From Pseudoalteromonas sp. NBT06-2 (GTDB lineage Bacteria > Pseudomonadota > Gammaproteobacteria > Enterobacterales > Alteromonadaceae): a DNA stretch of 64,000 bases. A model generated the notes under the pieces. The model made no database searches, was not told where the DNA came from, and saw nothing but the letters and a program-made list of their open reading frames with translations. The stretch covers positions 62,001-126,000 of the forward strand of contig NZ_NQMR01000004.1 of the NCBI RefSeq assembly GCF_002276045.1, in the 5' to 3' direction. Positions 56,657 through 64,000 of the stretch are shown piece after piece. The first letter of the stretch is position 1. Every line of letters starts with the position of its first letter. Made by a program: the position numbers and the translations under genes.

Positions 56657-58166
56657 TATTCACTTTCTCAATGCACTTAACATGAATTTTATTATTTTGA
56701 CTTCCAGGTATTAAAGTGACTACTTTTCTAATATCTCTATATCCACTCCTAGAGCCTATTAAAGTATATTCACCGGGTTTTAGTGAAAGGTGTTTATTTG
56801 TAAAATGACCTATATCACCTACTCGATAAATTGTTACCGAAGTTAAATCATCAGATAATATTTCGATATCTATTGGCAAGCTACTTTTCTCTAAAAGTTG
56901 TTCAACAACTGCAATTTGACTCGCAAGATTCTTATCTGGGTTTTGAATTTTTATCGCGATGTTGTAGGTGTTTTTTGCTTCTTGATATACATTATTATTT
57001 GATAACCTCATTGGGTTGTTAATAATATAATTTAGTTTATTTTCTAAATCGGCCTTGGATTTAGTTCTTATAAGTCCTACGCGCGCACTAATAAGACTTG
57101 AATCTATTAACAATGCTTTATTATATTGTTCAGCAGAGGCTTCCCACTTAAGTTTCTTTTCAAGCTCAGAGGCCAATTTTAATATTTTTGAAATGTGAGT
57201 GAGTGTTTTTTCATTTTTAGATTGTAAAATTGCAGTTTTTGGATCGCTCGATTCCGGATATATATTTTGCGCCCTTGTAAAAAATTTAATAGCGCTATTA
57301 AATTTCTTATTATTTAAATTTACATAACCTTGAGACATGACCTTAGAAAAGTCTCTATATTTTATTCTCTCGTTAACAATTTTTATATTTTCTTGCGTTA
57401 TCTTAGAATTCGCATCCAAAGCTGCTGCCATTAAAAATCGTTTTTGGGCAATATTTAACGCTTTATTTTTTATTAAAGCTACCCCTTCTTTATTTAAAGA
57501 AAGTACTTTGTTTAATACGAGTGCACGATCATACTTTTCCTGTGCCTCTATTGCATTTGGTTGTAAATACATCGCTATTTGCAAATTATTTTTTGCTTTT
57601 TTAGCATCATTTTTTTCAAGCGCATCTATACCCTGTTTTAAGTATTTATCATAAAAAAGGGGGATTTCAAGTTCTATTTTAGCTAGTTGATTAAGAGATT
57701 GATTGTAAAGGGCGATGGCTTTATCAAATTCTTGACTGCGATAAGACAAATCACCCATTTTTGCTTTATCTAATGCGTGTTTAAATTGATCTTTGCGCCA
57801 TAAGTTCACATGATGATTTTCTAATGTATTTTGTTTTTCTAATACTTTAGCTAATATTGTTTGAGAGGTTTTCCTATGCTTCGCTAATTGTGCTTCATGC
57901 CAAGGGGATTCATCTATTGGTTTATTAAGCTCTTTTTCCATAAATACTTTACTATCAGTCTCAAGTGTTGGCTTTGTGATTGTTTGAGGTAAATAAAAAA
58001 TAACAAAAATTAAAGCCGCGATTAAAATTGTTAACCCGAGTAAATAATAAAGATTAATATTTAATCCTTTTTTTGACGCTCTGCTTTGATTGTTTGAGTT
58101 CAAGTCTATGGTTTTAGCGCTATTAAGTATCTGTTTTGGTGATTCAGAAGTATCTTTATGAGTCAT
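56649..58166 (-). CDS. TPR/PEGA membrane protein
   Basis: A 505-residue protein with one TM helix (about 37-58, YLLGLTILIAALIFVIFYL). A large periplasmic domain follows with TPR-like helical repeats (about 115-400, for example KAIALYNQSLNQLAKIELE, KFNSAIKFFTRAQNIYP and WEASAEQYNKALLIDSSL). The C terminus (about 425-505) is a PEGA-like beta module ending GEYTLIGSRSGYRDIRKVVTL. GGAGG is close to the start codon. It overlaps the PEGA/SUMF1 gene. A perfect TATAAT hexamer on the minus strand at 58295-58290 in the 156-base gap could be part of an internal promoter, but no good -35 was found. Confidence 0.82.
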   Translation of the reverse strand: MTHKDTSESPKQILNSAKTIDLNSNNQSRASKKGLNINLYYLLGLTILIAALIFVIFYLPQTITKPTLETDSKVFMEKELNKPIDESPWHEAQLAKHRKTSQTILAKVLEKQNTLENHHVNLWRKDQFKHALDKAKMGDLSYRSQEFDKAIALYNQSLNQLAKIELEIPLFYDKYLKQGIDALEKNDAKKAKNNLQIAMYLQPNAIEAQEKYDRALVLNKVLSLNKEGVALIKNKALNIAQKRFLMAAALDANSKITQENIKIVNERIKYRDFSKVMSQGYVNLNNKKFNSAIKFFTRAQNIYPESSDPKTAILQSKNEKTLTHISKILKLASELEKKLKWEASAEQYNKALLIDSSLISARVGLIRTKSKADLENKLNYIINNPMRLSNNNVYQEAKNTYNIAIKIQNPDKNLASQIAVVEQLLEKSSLPIDIEILSDDLTSVTIYRVGDIGHFTNKHLSLKPGEYTLIGSRSGYRDIRKVVTLIPGSQNNKIHVKCIEKVNNG

Positions 58167-58322
58167 CCAGCCTCCGAAGTTAATTAATAACCTAAAATCT
58201 TTCTTATGTTTAATATATAGTTTAAAAATTAGTGCATTGCATTTTTAAATCTAAATTTTTTACTTTCAAAAGCAGCTTCCTTACACTGGATTATAATTCG
58301 ATACTCTCAATCGTAATATTTA

Positions 58323-59501
58323 CTATTTAGTGACATTAATTTTATAAATATCTTTTAAAATATCTCGCCATTGTTCATATTGATTATCAACTGTACCACT
58401 TAATGTAATAGTACGATCTTCTAGTTCTATTACATGAGTCTCTAAGTTAGCTTCTAAAGAATCTCCTAACTCTTGTAACGCTTCGATATGTATTTGTGAT
58501 TCTGCGTCTCTATCAAAACCATCTTTTATAACATAACTGCCGCCAGCTACCGCAACAGCACCAGCAGCGCGAGTTGCCCCACTAGAGTTACCTGCTGCGA
58601 ATATACCTGCAATTATAGAGGCAGCTCCTATTAATTTTTGATTCCTAGCTTTACGCTGCATTGTTCTCATTGCAATTACTTCATGATAACTTTCTCTTCT
58701 CCACGTTTGATAAGGGTTTTTCATTCCTTTTACATAACGACCATAATATTCCTGTAATGTATCAACAAATAAGTAATCTCTTTCTCTTATTTGCCTGATC
58801 CTATTCATCATAGGGTCATCTTCTGCAGGGAGGCGGTTTATTGTATAGTTACCCGTTGTATCCTTTGATAAATGACCTGAAAACATATTAGGTGAAAAAG
58901 ATTTAGCGAATTTTAATTCGGATATTTGTCTTATTTTATTCAGTTGTTTCGGTTGTAATTTTTTTTGGAAAATATATATATCATTGGTTATTTGATTGTA
59001 AACATTCTGAAAAGGTTCTTGTAGCAATTGCATGCGTTCATTATATGCGTATTTACTTGCTTTATGCTGATACACTTTTGTATACCAATGCCGACCAGTG
59101 GCGTCTGCTACTGTAATATTAAGAGTAAGCAGTTCTCCATCAGATTTAAGAATTCCACCCGTTACTAGCACATCCACTGAGTCATGTTGTAAAGGAACAA
59201 CTCTAATCGCTCCCCAAGCAGCACTTGTTTGTAATGTTTCCATCAAAAGGTAAGGAAAGTAACTCGCTTCTGCGACTCGAATTTCAGGAAAATAAATTGC
59301 ATCATCATCTAATTCTTGTAGTTTTTCTAAACCAGGATCAAAGATTTGTATGCCAATATCTAAAAGTTGTGAATCAGGTATTTCATTAGTTTCAAATATG
59401 ACAGGAATCACCTTAGTCGTTTTCACCTCTGTTGTTGCACAACCAAGCAGTATAAAAATTAAAGGAAGCGCAATTGATACTAATTGATTTAAACTACTCA
59501 T
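58323..59501 (-). CDS. Lipoprotein with BON-like C-terminal domain
   Basis: A 392-residue predicted lipoprotein (lipobox ILLGCATTE). The first half shows a TolB-like or GNA-type periplasmic fold (YFPEIRVAEASYFPYLLMETLQ). A glycine/alanine-rich hydrophobic segment (about 290-325, AASIIAGIFAAGNSS... AAGAVAVAGGSYVIKDGF) may insert in membrane. The last 55 residues resemble BON domains, with LEDRTITLSGTVDNQYEQWRD. No full-length family was recognised. It lies five bases from the repeat-rich lipoprotein gene and starts the gap before the TPR/PEGA gene. Confidence 0.7.
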   Translation of the reverse strand: MSSLNQLVSIALPLIFILLGCATTEVKTTKVIPVIFETNEIPDSQLLDIGIQIFDPGLEKLQELDDDAIYFPEIRVAEASYFPYLLMETLQTSAAWGAIRVVPLQHDSVDVLVTGGILKSDGELLTLNITVADATGRHWYTKVYQHKASKYAYNERMQLLQEPFQNVYNQITNDIYIFQKKLQPKQLNKIRQISELKFAKSFSPNMFSGHLSKDTTGNYTINRLPAEDDPMMNRIRQIRERDYLFVDTLQEYYGRYVKGMKNPYQTWRRESYHEVIAMRTMQRKARNQKLIGAASIIAGIFAAGNSSGATRAAGAVAVAGGSYVIKDGFDRDAESQIHIEALQELGDSLEANLETHVIELEDRTITLSGTVDNQYEQWRDILKDIYKINVTK

Positions 59502-59506
59502 AATTT

Positions 59507-60493
59507 TTACTCCTTATCTTGATTTTTGTATTTTCTGTATTCTTGCCATAGTTTTTCCCTAATTATTGGATTTACTTCTTTAAGCGCAGCTTCTCTTATT
59601 TGTCTGGCAACAATATCATCATCTTCTCCACTGGAAATATCCGTAGGTGGAGCGTAAATTTGTTGGTTGTTAGAGTGCTTAAAGTCGCCTTGTGATTGCT
59701 TATTTGGTATCGGCATGACCCCCACACCAGAGCTTGAGTCATTAGTCATTCCACCTTGCTTTTCTTGATTTGAATCAGTTTCACTATTTAATACGTCGTC
59801 ATAAAGATTACCATTATTGGCATTTTCTACTTCTTCTTCACTGCCTTCATCATTTCCTTTATTTTGTATATATGCTCTTTCACTCAGTATCATGCCATCA
59901 TAATCATTCATTGATTTATTAAGTTTCTCCTCAAGTTTTGCAATTGTTTCGCCTCTTGTTGATTGCGCTTTAGTACTATTGGATTTTTTTTCTCCCTCTG
60001 TACTACTTTGCGATCTATAAGAAGAATTTGAGCTAGATTCTGAATTTGAGCTAAATTCTGAGTTTGAGCTAAATTCTGAGTTTGAGCTAGATTCTGAGTT
60101 TGAGCTAGATTCTGAGTTTGAGCTAGATTCTGAGTTTGAACTAGATTCTTCTTCAGAGAAGTCTATTTCCTTTTTGCTTGATTGACTTTGCTCTTCACTA
60201 AATGCATCTTCTGACTGTTGTTCTGACTGTTGTTCTGACTGTTGTTCTGACTGTTGTTCTGACTGTTGCTCTGACTGTTGGGATTGACTGCTTTGAGGCA
60301 AAGACTTGGATTGGCTTTGAGAGTTGCTCTGTGATTGAGTTGGTTTGCTGGCTTTTGTTGGGGAAGGCTTCGAAGCAGGAGCAGGCGAGCCAGATGATTG
60401 TTCACTTGGAGGTGGAGGCGGTTGGGTAGATTTACACGCTAGTAATATGCAAGATAAAATCAATAAATCAAATAATTTAATCACCGAATTCAT
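59507..60493 (-). CDS. Ser/Gln/Glu-rich repeat lipoprotein
   Basis: A 328-residue predicted lipoprotein (lipobox ILLACKST). The region of about 22-170 is low complexity: proline-rich PPPPPSEQ, then six SEQQ units, then seven SSSNSE-type units. The C-terminal half (about 190-328) is acidic and less repetitive, with KPPRLxx absent, and ends in an EKLWQEYRKYKNQDKE helix. A surface-exposed or peptidoglycan-spanning stalk is a reasonable guess. The repeats are encoded by 12-bp and 18-bp tandem DNA repeats that could vary in number. It is 14 bases after the TPR/TonB-C gene. Confidence 0.75.
   Translation of the reverse strand: MNSVIKLFDLLILSCILLACKSTQPPPPPSEQSSGSPAPASKPSPTKASKPTQSQSNSQSQSKSLPQSSQSQQSEQQSEQQSEQQSEQQSEQQSEDAFSEEQSQSSKKEIDFSEEESSSNSESSSNSESSSNSESSSNSEFSSNSEFSSNSESSSNSSYRSQSSTEGEKKSNSTKAQSTRGETIAKLEEKLNKSMNDYDGMILSERAYIQNKGNDEGSEEEVENANNGNLYDDVLNSETDSNQEKQGGMTNDSSSGVGVMPIPNKQSQGDFKHSNNQQIYAPPTDISSGEDDDIVARQIREAALKEVNPIIREKLWQEYRKYKNQDKE
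60027..60152 (-). repeat. 18-bp tandem repeat (seven units) encoding SSSNSE
   Basis: Six near-identical units of TTTGAGCTAGATTCTGAG (plus-strand reading) from 60027 to 60134, and a diverged seventh to 60152. Differences are single bases. Being a multiple of three, changes in copy number would keep the frame. Confidence 0.92.
60210..60281 (-). repeat. 12-bp tandem repeat (six units) encoding SEQQ
   Basis: Six units of TTCTGACTGTTG (plus-strand reading) from 60210 to 60281; the sixth has one base change. Units give Ser-Glu-Gln-Gln on the minus strand. Unit number can change without a frameshift. Confidence 0.93.
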
Positions 60494-60507
60494 TATATAA
60501 CTCCAAT

Positions 60508-61758
60508 TTATTTAGGAAAAATATGTAATTTCATTTGTTCTGTTCTTATTGGTATTCCCTTAACAAGTTTAGGTCTAAATTTTGTATGCCTCAATGATTT
60601 TAATGCAAGAGATCTTAATCTCGTACTTTCCTTCATATTTGAATTCACAACACGTATGTTTTTTGCTCTACCGTGCTTAGTAACATCAAATGATGCCTGA
60701 ATATATTTTTCATTTGAAAGTAGTAAATCTTTTGAAATTATTTCACGAGTATTAGTTGTTAAATTTGGTAAGTAGGGCAGAGCAATTGGTTTTTGAAATA
60801 AGTCTTTTGTAAAGATATGTTCATCATCATTTAAGATTGCAAACTGATAGGCTTCATTATACAAACGCATAGCTGATTGCCGTTTTTCAAAAAGTAGATA
60901 CCAGTCTGCAAGCTTCAGTTTTACCTTGGATATATTGTAGTAATCAACATCATTTTGATTTTCTAATATTTTAATTTCATTTAATATGGTGTCTCTGCCA
61001 GAAGTAAAGCTTGTTCGTTTTAGGGAAATAATTTGGTTTTGATAATTTGAAGTTGTAGTGAAGTTACTATTATCAACTAAGTTTGAGTTTATTGCTGAAA
61101 GATCAAAAGTCGCAAAAAAATAACTGATTATCATTTTATTATTTAATATATAGATATTTTGTTTATCAAATGGTCCATATACATTTTCACTGATGTTTAA
61201 TGCCTGCTTATAAAGATAATAGGCGTTATATAAATCTTGAGCGGGGTTAGGAGAGTAACTCATTGCGTATGAAGTTAAATTCCAATTAGCAATCTTAATT
61301 AAAACTTGCAGCATTTGCGCATCTTGCTCAGAAAAATTTCGGTTATTTAACCAATATAAATAGTTGTATTTTTCATGTACTTTTTTCCATTTTTTTTGTT
61401 TTTTCAAACTTATTATTATTTTATCTAAAATAGGCAACTGTGCTTTAGAGTACAATCCATCATTGATTCTATTTAGGTGAAGAGAGCGGTTGAATGTCGT
61501 TATCGCTAAATCATGTTTTTCTTGTTTTTGATAAATGTCGGCTAAATTTGCAAGCTCTTGTGCTAATTTTTCACTATATACACCTTCCGTTGATTCAAGT
61601 TCTTCAATTGCTTTTTCATAAAGGGATATTTGTTCAATGAGGTTTTTAGGTGAATTTATATCGGCAGCAATTTTAAATGGATTACTTGCAGCATTAATGG
61701 CTAATGAGAAAGCGGTTAATATCAAAAAAATAATATTCAAATATAAAGCTTTTGTCAT
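60508..61758 (-). CDS. TPR protein with TonB-C-like C-terminal domain
   Basis: A 416-residue exported or membrane-anchored protein. A hydrophobic N terminus (about 4-23) is a signal peptide or anchor. TPR-like helices follow (about 40-330, with LIEQISLYEKAIEELES, HDLAITTFNRSLHLN and KRQSAMRLYNEAYQFA). The C-terminal 80 residues match the TonB C-terminal domain (ASFDVTKHGRAKNIRVVNSN, ALKSLRHTKFRPKLVKG, then a final strand). The Pro-rich spacer of true TonB is missing. It is first in the minus-strand cluster, with the MITE-like element some 205 bases upstream. Confidence 0.82.
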   Translation of the reverse strand: MTKALYLNIIFLILTAFSLAINAASNPFKIAADINSPKNLIEQISLYEKAIEELESTEGVYSEKLAQELANLADIYQKQEKHDLAITTFNRSLHLNRINDGLYSKAQLPILDKIIISLKKQKKWKKVHEKYNYLYWLNNRNFSEQDAQMLQVLIKIANWNLTSYAMSYSPNPAQDLYNAYYLYKQALNISENVYGPFDKQNIYILNNKMIISYFFATFDLSAINSNLVDNSNFTTTSNYQNQIISLKRTSFTSGRDTILNEIKILENQNDVDYYNISKVKLKLADWYLLFEKRQSAMRLYNEAYQFAILNDDEHIFTKDLFQKPIALPYLPNLTTNTREIISKDLLLSNEKYIQASFDVTKHGRAKNIRVVNSNMKESTRLRSLALKSLRHTKFRPKLVKGIPIRTEQMKLHIFPK

Positions 61759-61962
61759 AACTAATCTCCATGATTACACCTAAATTGACGAAATCTTTTG
61801 AGCAAGTAGTCCCTGACAGAGTATTTTTTAATATAAAAGCTTAAAGCTAAGATATTTAACTTGTTATTATATTTATTTAAAACATTTGAAGTTAAATGTT
61901 TATTTAGTTTAAATAAAGTATAGACGATAAAAATTAGATAGTTAAAAATATTATCTTGATTT

Positions 61963-62222
61963 TAGGGGCTGTTGATCTTTCAGGGTTAAATTTTGTTCGA
62001 GATAAAAGCATTTTAGTCGCGGCGAGTAGCCTAGTTATTCTAAGTAAATACGACTCAACAAAGAATAAAATGCTTTTAGCCGAATCCTTCGGACAGCGTT
62101 TGTTGAGCATTTTTACTGCGTTATCGCCTTTTTATGTGGCACAACCACATACAAAGCCTCTGCCTTGTATAAATGCCCAACAATTCGCTGCAAAAGTAAT
62201 TTCGAAAGATCAACAGCCCCTA
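61963..62222. mobile_element. MITE-like element with perfect 19-bp terminal inverted repeats
   Basis: A 260-base non-coding element. Ends are TAGGGGCTGTTGATCTTTC (61963-61981) and its exact reverse complement (62204-62222). An internal inverted repeat AAAAGCATTTTA (62004-62015) / TAAAATGCTTTT (62066-62077) could fold. An open frame across it (61956-62318) has no coding character and is only the element read through. No transposase is present. No clear target-site duplication was seen. It lies between the envelope-cluster promoter region and the M24 peptidase terminator. Confidence 0.85.
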
Positions 62223-62230
62223 TATTTAAT

Positions 62231-62260
62231 AAAAAAACATCATAAAAATGATGCTTTTTT
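62231..62260. terminator. Terminator after M24 peptidase
   Basis: CATCAT / ATGATG with an AAAA loop is flanked by seven As and six Ts. It is nine bases from the peptidase stop and could act on both strands. Confidence 0.72.
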
Positions 62261-62268
62261 AAAAGTAT

Positions 62269-63483
62269 TTATGCTTCTAATCCAAAGGGATCATCAATTG
62301 AATGCGAAGGGGTTGTAAACCATACTGGTCCGTTATCGTCCATATAAAAATGATCTTCTAAACGAATACCAAATTTTCCAGGAATAACCAACATAGGTTC
62401 ATTGCTAAACACCATACCTGTGGCCAACTTTGTTTCAGTTCCTTTTACAAGATAAGGCCATTCATGAATATCTAAACCACAACCGTGACCTGTTCTATGA
62501 GGTAGTCCGGGTAATTGATAATCAGGGCCATATCCTTGAGACTCTAATATTTTTCTAGCACCATCATCAACATTACCACATGGTGAATTTAACTTAGCTT
62601 CATTAAACGCATTTATTTGAGCATCTTTTTCAACTTGCCAAGCTGCTCTTTGCTCAAGAGAAGCTTCACCATAAGCATAGGTTCTTGTTATATCTGAGTT
62701 GTAACCATTTAATAAACAACCCGTATCAATTAATACCCAATCATTGTCTTTTAAGATTTGAGGGTCTTTGACACCATGAGGAAATGATGTTGCTAATCCA
62801 AATAGTACGATACAAAAAGACGAACCAGATGCACCAACGCGCTTATGTGCTTCATTAATGAATTGTGTCACTTCTAAGGTTGTTATTCCTGGGTGTAGAA
62901 TTCTAGCAGCAGCTTTATGTACTTCAATCGTCATGTTTTTTGCGCATTGCATAAGTGCTATTTCTGATTTTGATTTAATCTGACGACATAAAGCGGTTAC
63001 ATCAGCACTATTTATGTAATTAAAATTAGGCGCTGCTTTTCTTAAGCCATCAAACACAAAAAATGCTGTAGATTCATCGATTGCAACATTTCCAGATGAA
63101 ATACCCATATTATTTAAAATCTCTGCAAATAAAGCATATGGGCTTTCATGTTCATGCCAACCATTAAAATGTCCTTGTATTAGCATATGATCTCTTAATG
63201 ACCCTTCTTCGAAATATGGTGCTATAAACTCTAGTTCTCCTTGTGCAGGTAAAATCGCACCAACGAGTCTTTCACTTTTGTACCATTTCAAACCAGTAAA
63301 ATAATAAAGGTTAGTACCAGCATCTAGGTACATAACATTTATATTTTGTTGTTTCATCAGCCTTTGTGCTTTATTAATGCGATCTTTAAATTCATTTTTA
63401 GATATTGAATTAATATTTTTCGTCATATCTGATAATTTATTTAACTCTACCTCTACGGTAGAACCACCAACGCCTAGTGTCAT
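62269..63483 (-). CDS. M24-family metallopeptidase (Xaa-Pro peptidase-like)
   Basis: A 404-residue cytoplasmic peptidase of the creatinase/prolidase fold. The N-terminal creatinase-like domain has NVMYLDAGTNLYYFTGLKW. The five metal ligands are visible: Asp in LIDTGC, Asp in NSDITRTY, His in GHGCGLDIHEWP, Glu in SNEPML and Glu in IRLEDHF. The family cleaves peptides with proline at the second position. The long start (63483, TLGVGGSTVEVELNKLS) resembles the N terminus of close relatives; an in-frame ATG at 63426 is the alternative. It is transcribed alone, divergent from the cation efflux gene. Confidence 0.92.
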   Translation of the reverse strand: MTLGVGGSTVEVELNKLSDMTKNINSISKNEFKDRINKAQRLMKQQNINVMYLDAGTNLYYFTGLKWYKSERLVGAILPAQGELEFIAPYFEEGSLRDHMLIQGHFNGWHEHESPYALFAEILNNMGISSGNVAIDESTAFFVFDGLRKAAPNFNYINSADVTALCRQIKSKSEIALMQCAKNMTIEVHKAAARILHPGITTLEVTQFINEAHKRVGASGSSFCIVLFGLATSFPHGVKDPQILKDNDWVLIDTGCLLNGYNSDITRTYAYGEASLEQRAAWQVEKDAQINAFNEAKLNSPCGNVDDGARKILESQGYGPDYQLPGLPHRTGHGCGLDIHEWPYLVKGTETKLATGMVFSNEPMLVIPGKFGIRLEDHFYMDDNGPVWFTTPSHSIDDPFGLEA

Positions 63484-63640
63484 GTTAAGCTCTTAATTGC
63501 ATACAATATGTAAAATGTATCATGTAGATATCAAAAATTGAAGATAAGCTAAGTATTTAACTGTAATAATTTAAAATTAAAGTGCTTTTAATCGTAACGG
63601 AGGATACAATTGAGACTATATAACATAATATATTTTTTAA

Positions 63641-64000
63641 ATGACCGATATCACAACCCATAAATCTTCTCAAAGACGCTTATTAACAGCACTTGGTATC
63701 ACCTGCAGCTTTATGTTGATACAGATCATTGGTGCTTTTCATGCTAACTCTCTCGCTGTTTATGCTGATGCTGGACATTTGTTTGTACATAATAGTTCTT
63801 TATTTATAGCTTTGATAGCATCAACACTTGCTATTAGACTTGCTACAACCTTTAGCGATGGCTACAGAAAAGCAGAATTAACAGGGGGCTTAATAAACGG
63901 ATGTTTATACCTATTAATTAGTGGCTTTATTTTATTTCAAGGTTCAGAGCGCTTATTAGACCATGAGCACCATGATAGTCTGGAAATCAATACTTTCATT
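63641..64000 (+). CDS. Cation diffusion facilitator family transporter (partial, cut by window end)
   Basis: The first 120 codons of a CDF-type metal efflux protein, running off the right edge. The start MTDITTHKSSQRRLLTALGI is followed by helix 1 (SFMLIQIIGAFHANSLAVYADAGH), which contains the family signature with Asp and His ligands (D-A-G-H-L-x-V-H). Helix 2 (SSLFIALIASTLAIRLA), a cytoplasmic loop and helix 3 (GGLINGCLYLLISGFILF) follow, then a His-rich start (LDHEHHD) of the loop. The zinc or other divalent cation specificity is inferred from the CzcD/ZitB-like pattern. A strong GGAGGA sits 38 bases upstream rather than directly before this ATG. Confidence 0.88.
   Translation, partial: MTDITTHKSSQRRLLTALGITCSFMLIQIIGAFHANSLAVYADAGHLFVHNSSLFIALIASTLAIRLATTFSDGYRKAELTGGLINGCLYLLISGFILFQGSERLLDHEHHDSLEINTFI

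Noticed and set aside
60027..60281. CRISPR-like array
   Set aside because: Units of 12 and 18 bases have no spacers and lie in a coding frame, so they are tandem repeats in a gene.
46718..61758. Zorya-type defence system, because of the MotA-like gene
   Set aside because: There is no ZorB OmpA-type partner, helicase or nuclease. The content is lipoproteins, PEGA, TPR and vWA proteins.
46718..61758. Type VI secretion or Tol-Pal system
   Set aside because: No TssB/C, Hcp, VgrG or ClpV genes and no TolA, TolB or Pal homologues were seen.
61956..62318. A 120-codon frame across the MITE-like element
   Set aside because: It lies almost wholly in the inverted-repeat element and then runs antisense to the M24 gene end. 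No protein-like features are present.
1..64000. tRNA, rRNA, prophage or intact insertion sequence
   Set aside because: None was recognised by reading; no tRNA-like cloverleaf, integrase, transposase or phage structural gene was seen.

Overview
The window is AT-rich (about one third G+C, judged by eye) chromosomal DNA of a marine gammaproteobacterium, most likely of the order Alteromonadales (Colwelliaceae or Pseudoalteromonadaceae type). The basis is gene content: secreted S8 and M9 proteases with PPC domains, YeeN-type YebC protein, VF530 and TIGR02647 small proteins, Oar-like and FecA-like TonB receptors, a GlyGly-CTERM protein, PqiABC and UshA. The species assignment is inference. No rRNA, tRNA, CRISPR array, phage or intact insertion sequence was seen.

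Layout. 0-1.1 kb: a truncated histidine kinase and a dispersed repeat. 1.1-11.1 kb: an alpha/beta hydrolase, a secreted subtilase, ferredoxin-NADP reductase, the YeeN-like protein, a large M9 collagenase with three VHL-beta-like domains, and a thioesterase. 11.1-14.6 kb: a decayed gene, a porin plus small phosphate-binding-like protein, VF530 and a sterol-desaturase family protein. 14.7-20.1 kb: an iron-type operon (DUF4856 lipoprotein, imelysin-like lipoprotein, FecA-like receptor) behind a Fur box. 20.3-23.3 kb: TIGR02647, then maiA-hmgA of tyrosine/homogentisate catabolism, divergent from a MarR regulator across a perfect palindromic operator. 23.4-31.4 kb: Oar-like receptor, S1/P1 nuclease, an uncharacterised binding-protein/membrane-protein pair, and a UshA-like lipoprotein nucleotidase. 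31.4-37.9 kb: repeat-rich spacer, cyclophilin with GlyGly-CTERM tail, PqiABC, and an iron-containing alcohol dehydrogenase. 38.0-42.3 kb: a three-gene operon of cupredoxin-like protein, GGDEF/EAL protein and outer-membrane barrel. 42.3-46.6 kb: DUF4397 lipoprotein, ThrE-type exporter, glycosyltransferase.

46.7-61.8 kb is the most interesting part. It is a run of genes all on the minus strand, mostly with tight spacing or overlaps: a TPR protein ending in a TonB-C-like domain, a Ser/Gln/Glu-rich repeat lipoprotein, a lipoprotein with a BON-like tail, a TPR/PEGA membrane protein, a PEGA/SUMF1 membrane protein, a small exported protein, a MotA/TolQ/ExbB-type channel, a degenerate actin/Hsp70-like protein, two von Willebrand A proteins sharing an FLDxxxCGFGA membrane anchor, two lipoproteins, an M48 peptidase and possibly a small membrane protein. 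I read it as an undescribed proton-motive-force-linked cell-envelope machine; that function is inference from domain content.

61.9-64 kb holds a 260-bp MITE-like element with perfect 19-bp inverted ends, an M24 peptidase, and the start of a cation diffusion facilitator cut by the window edge.
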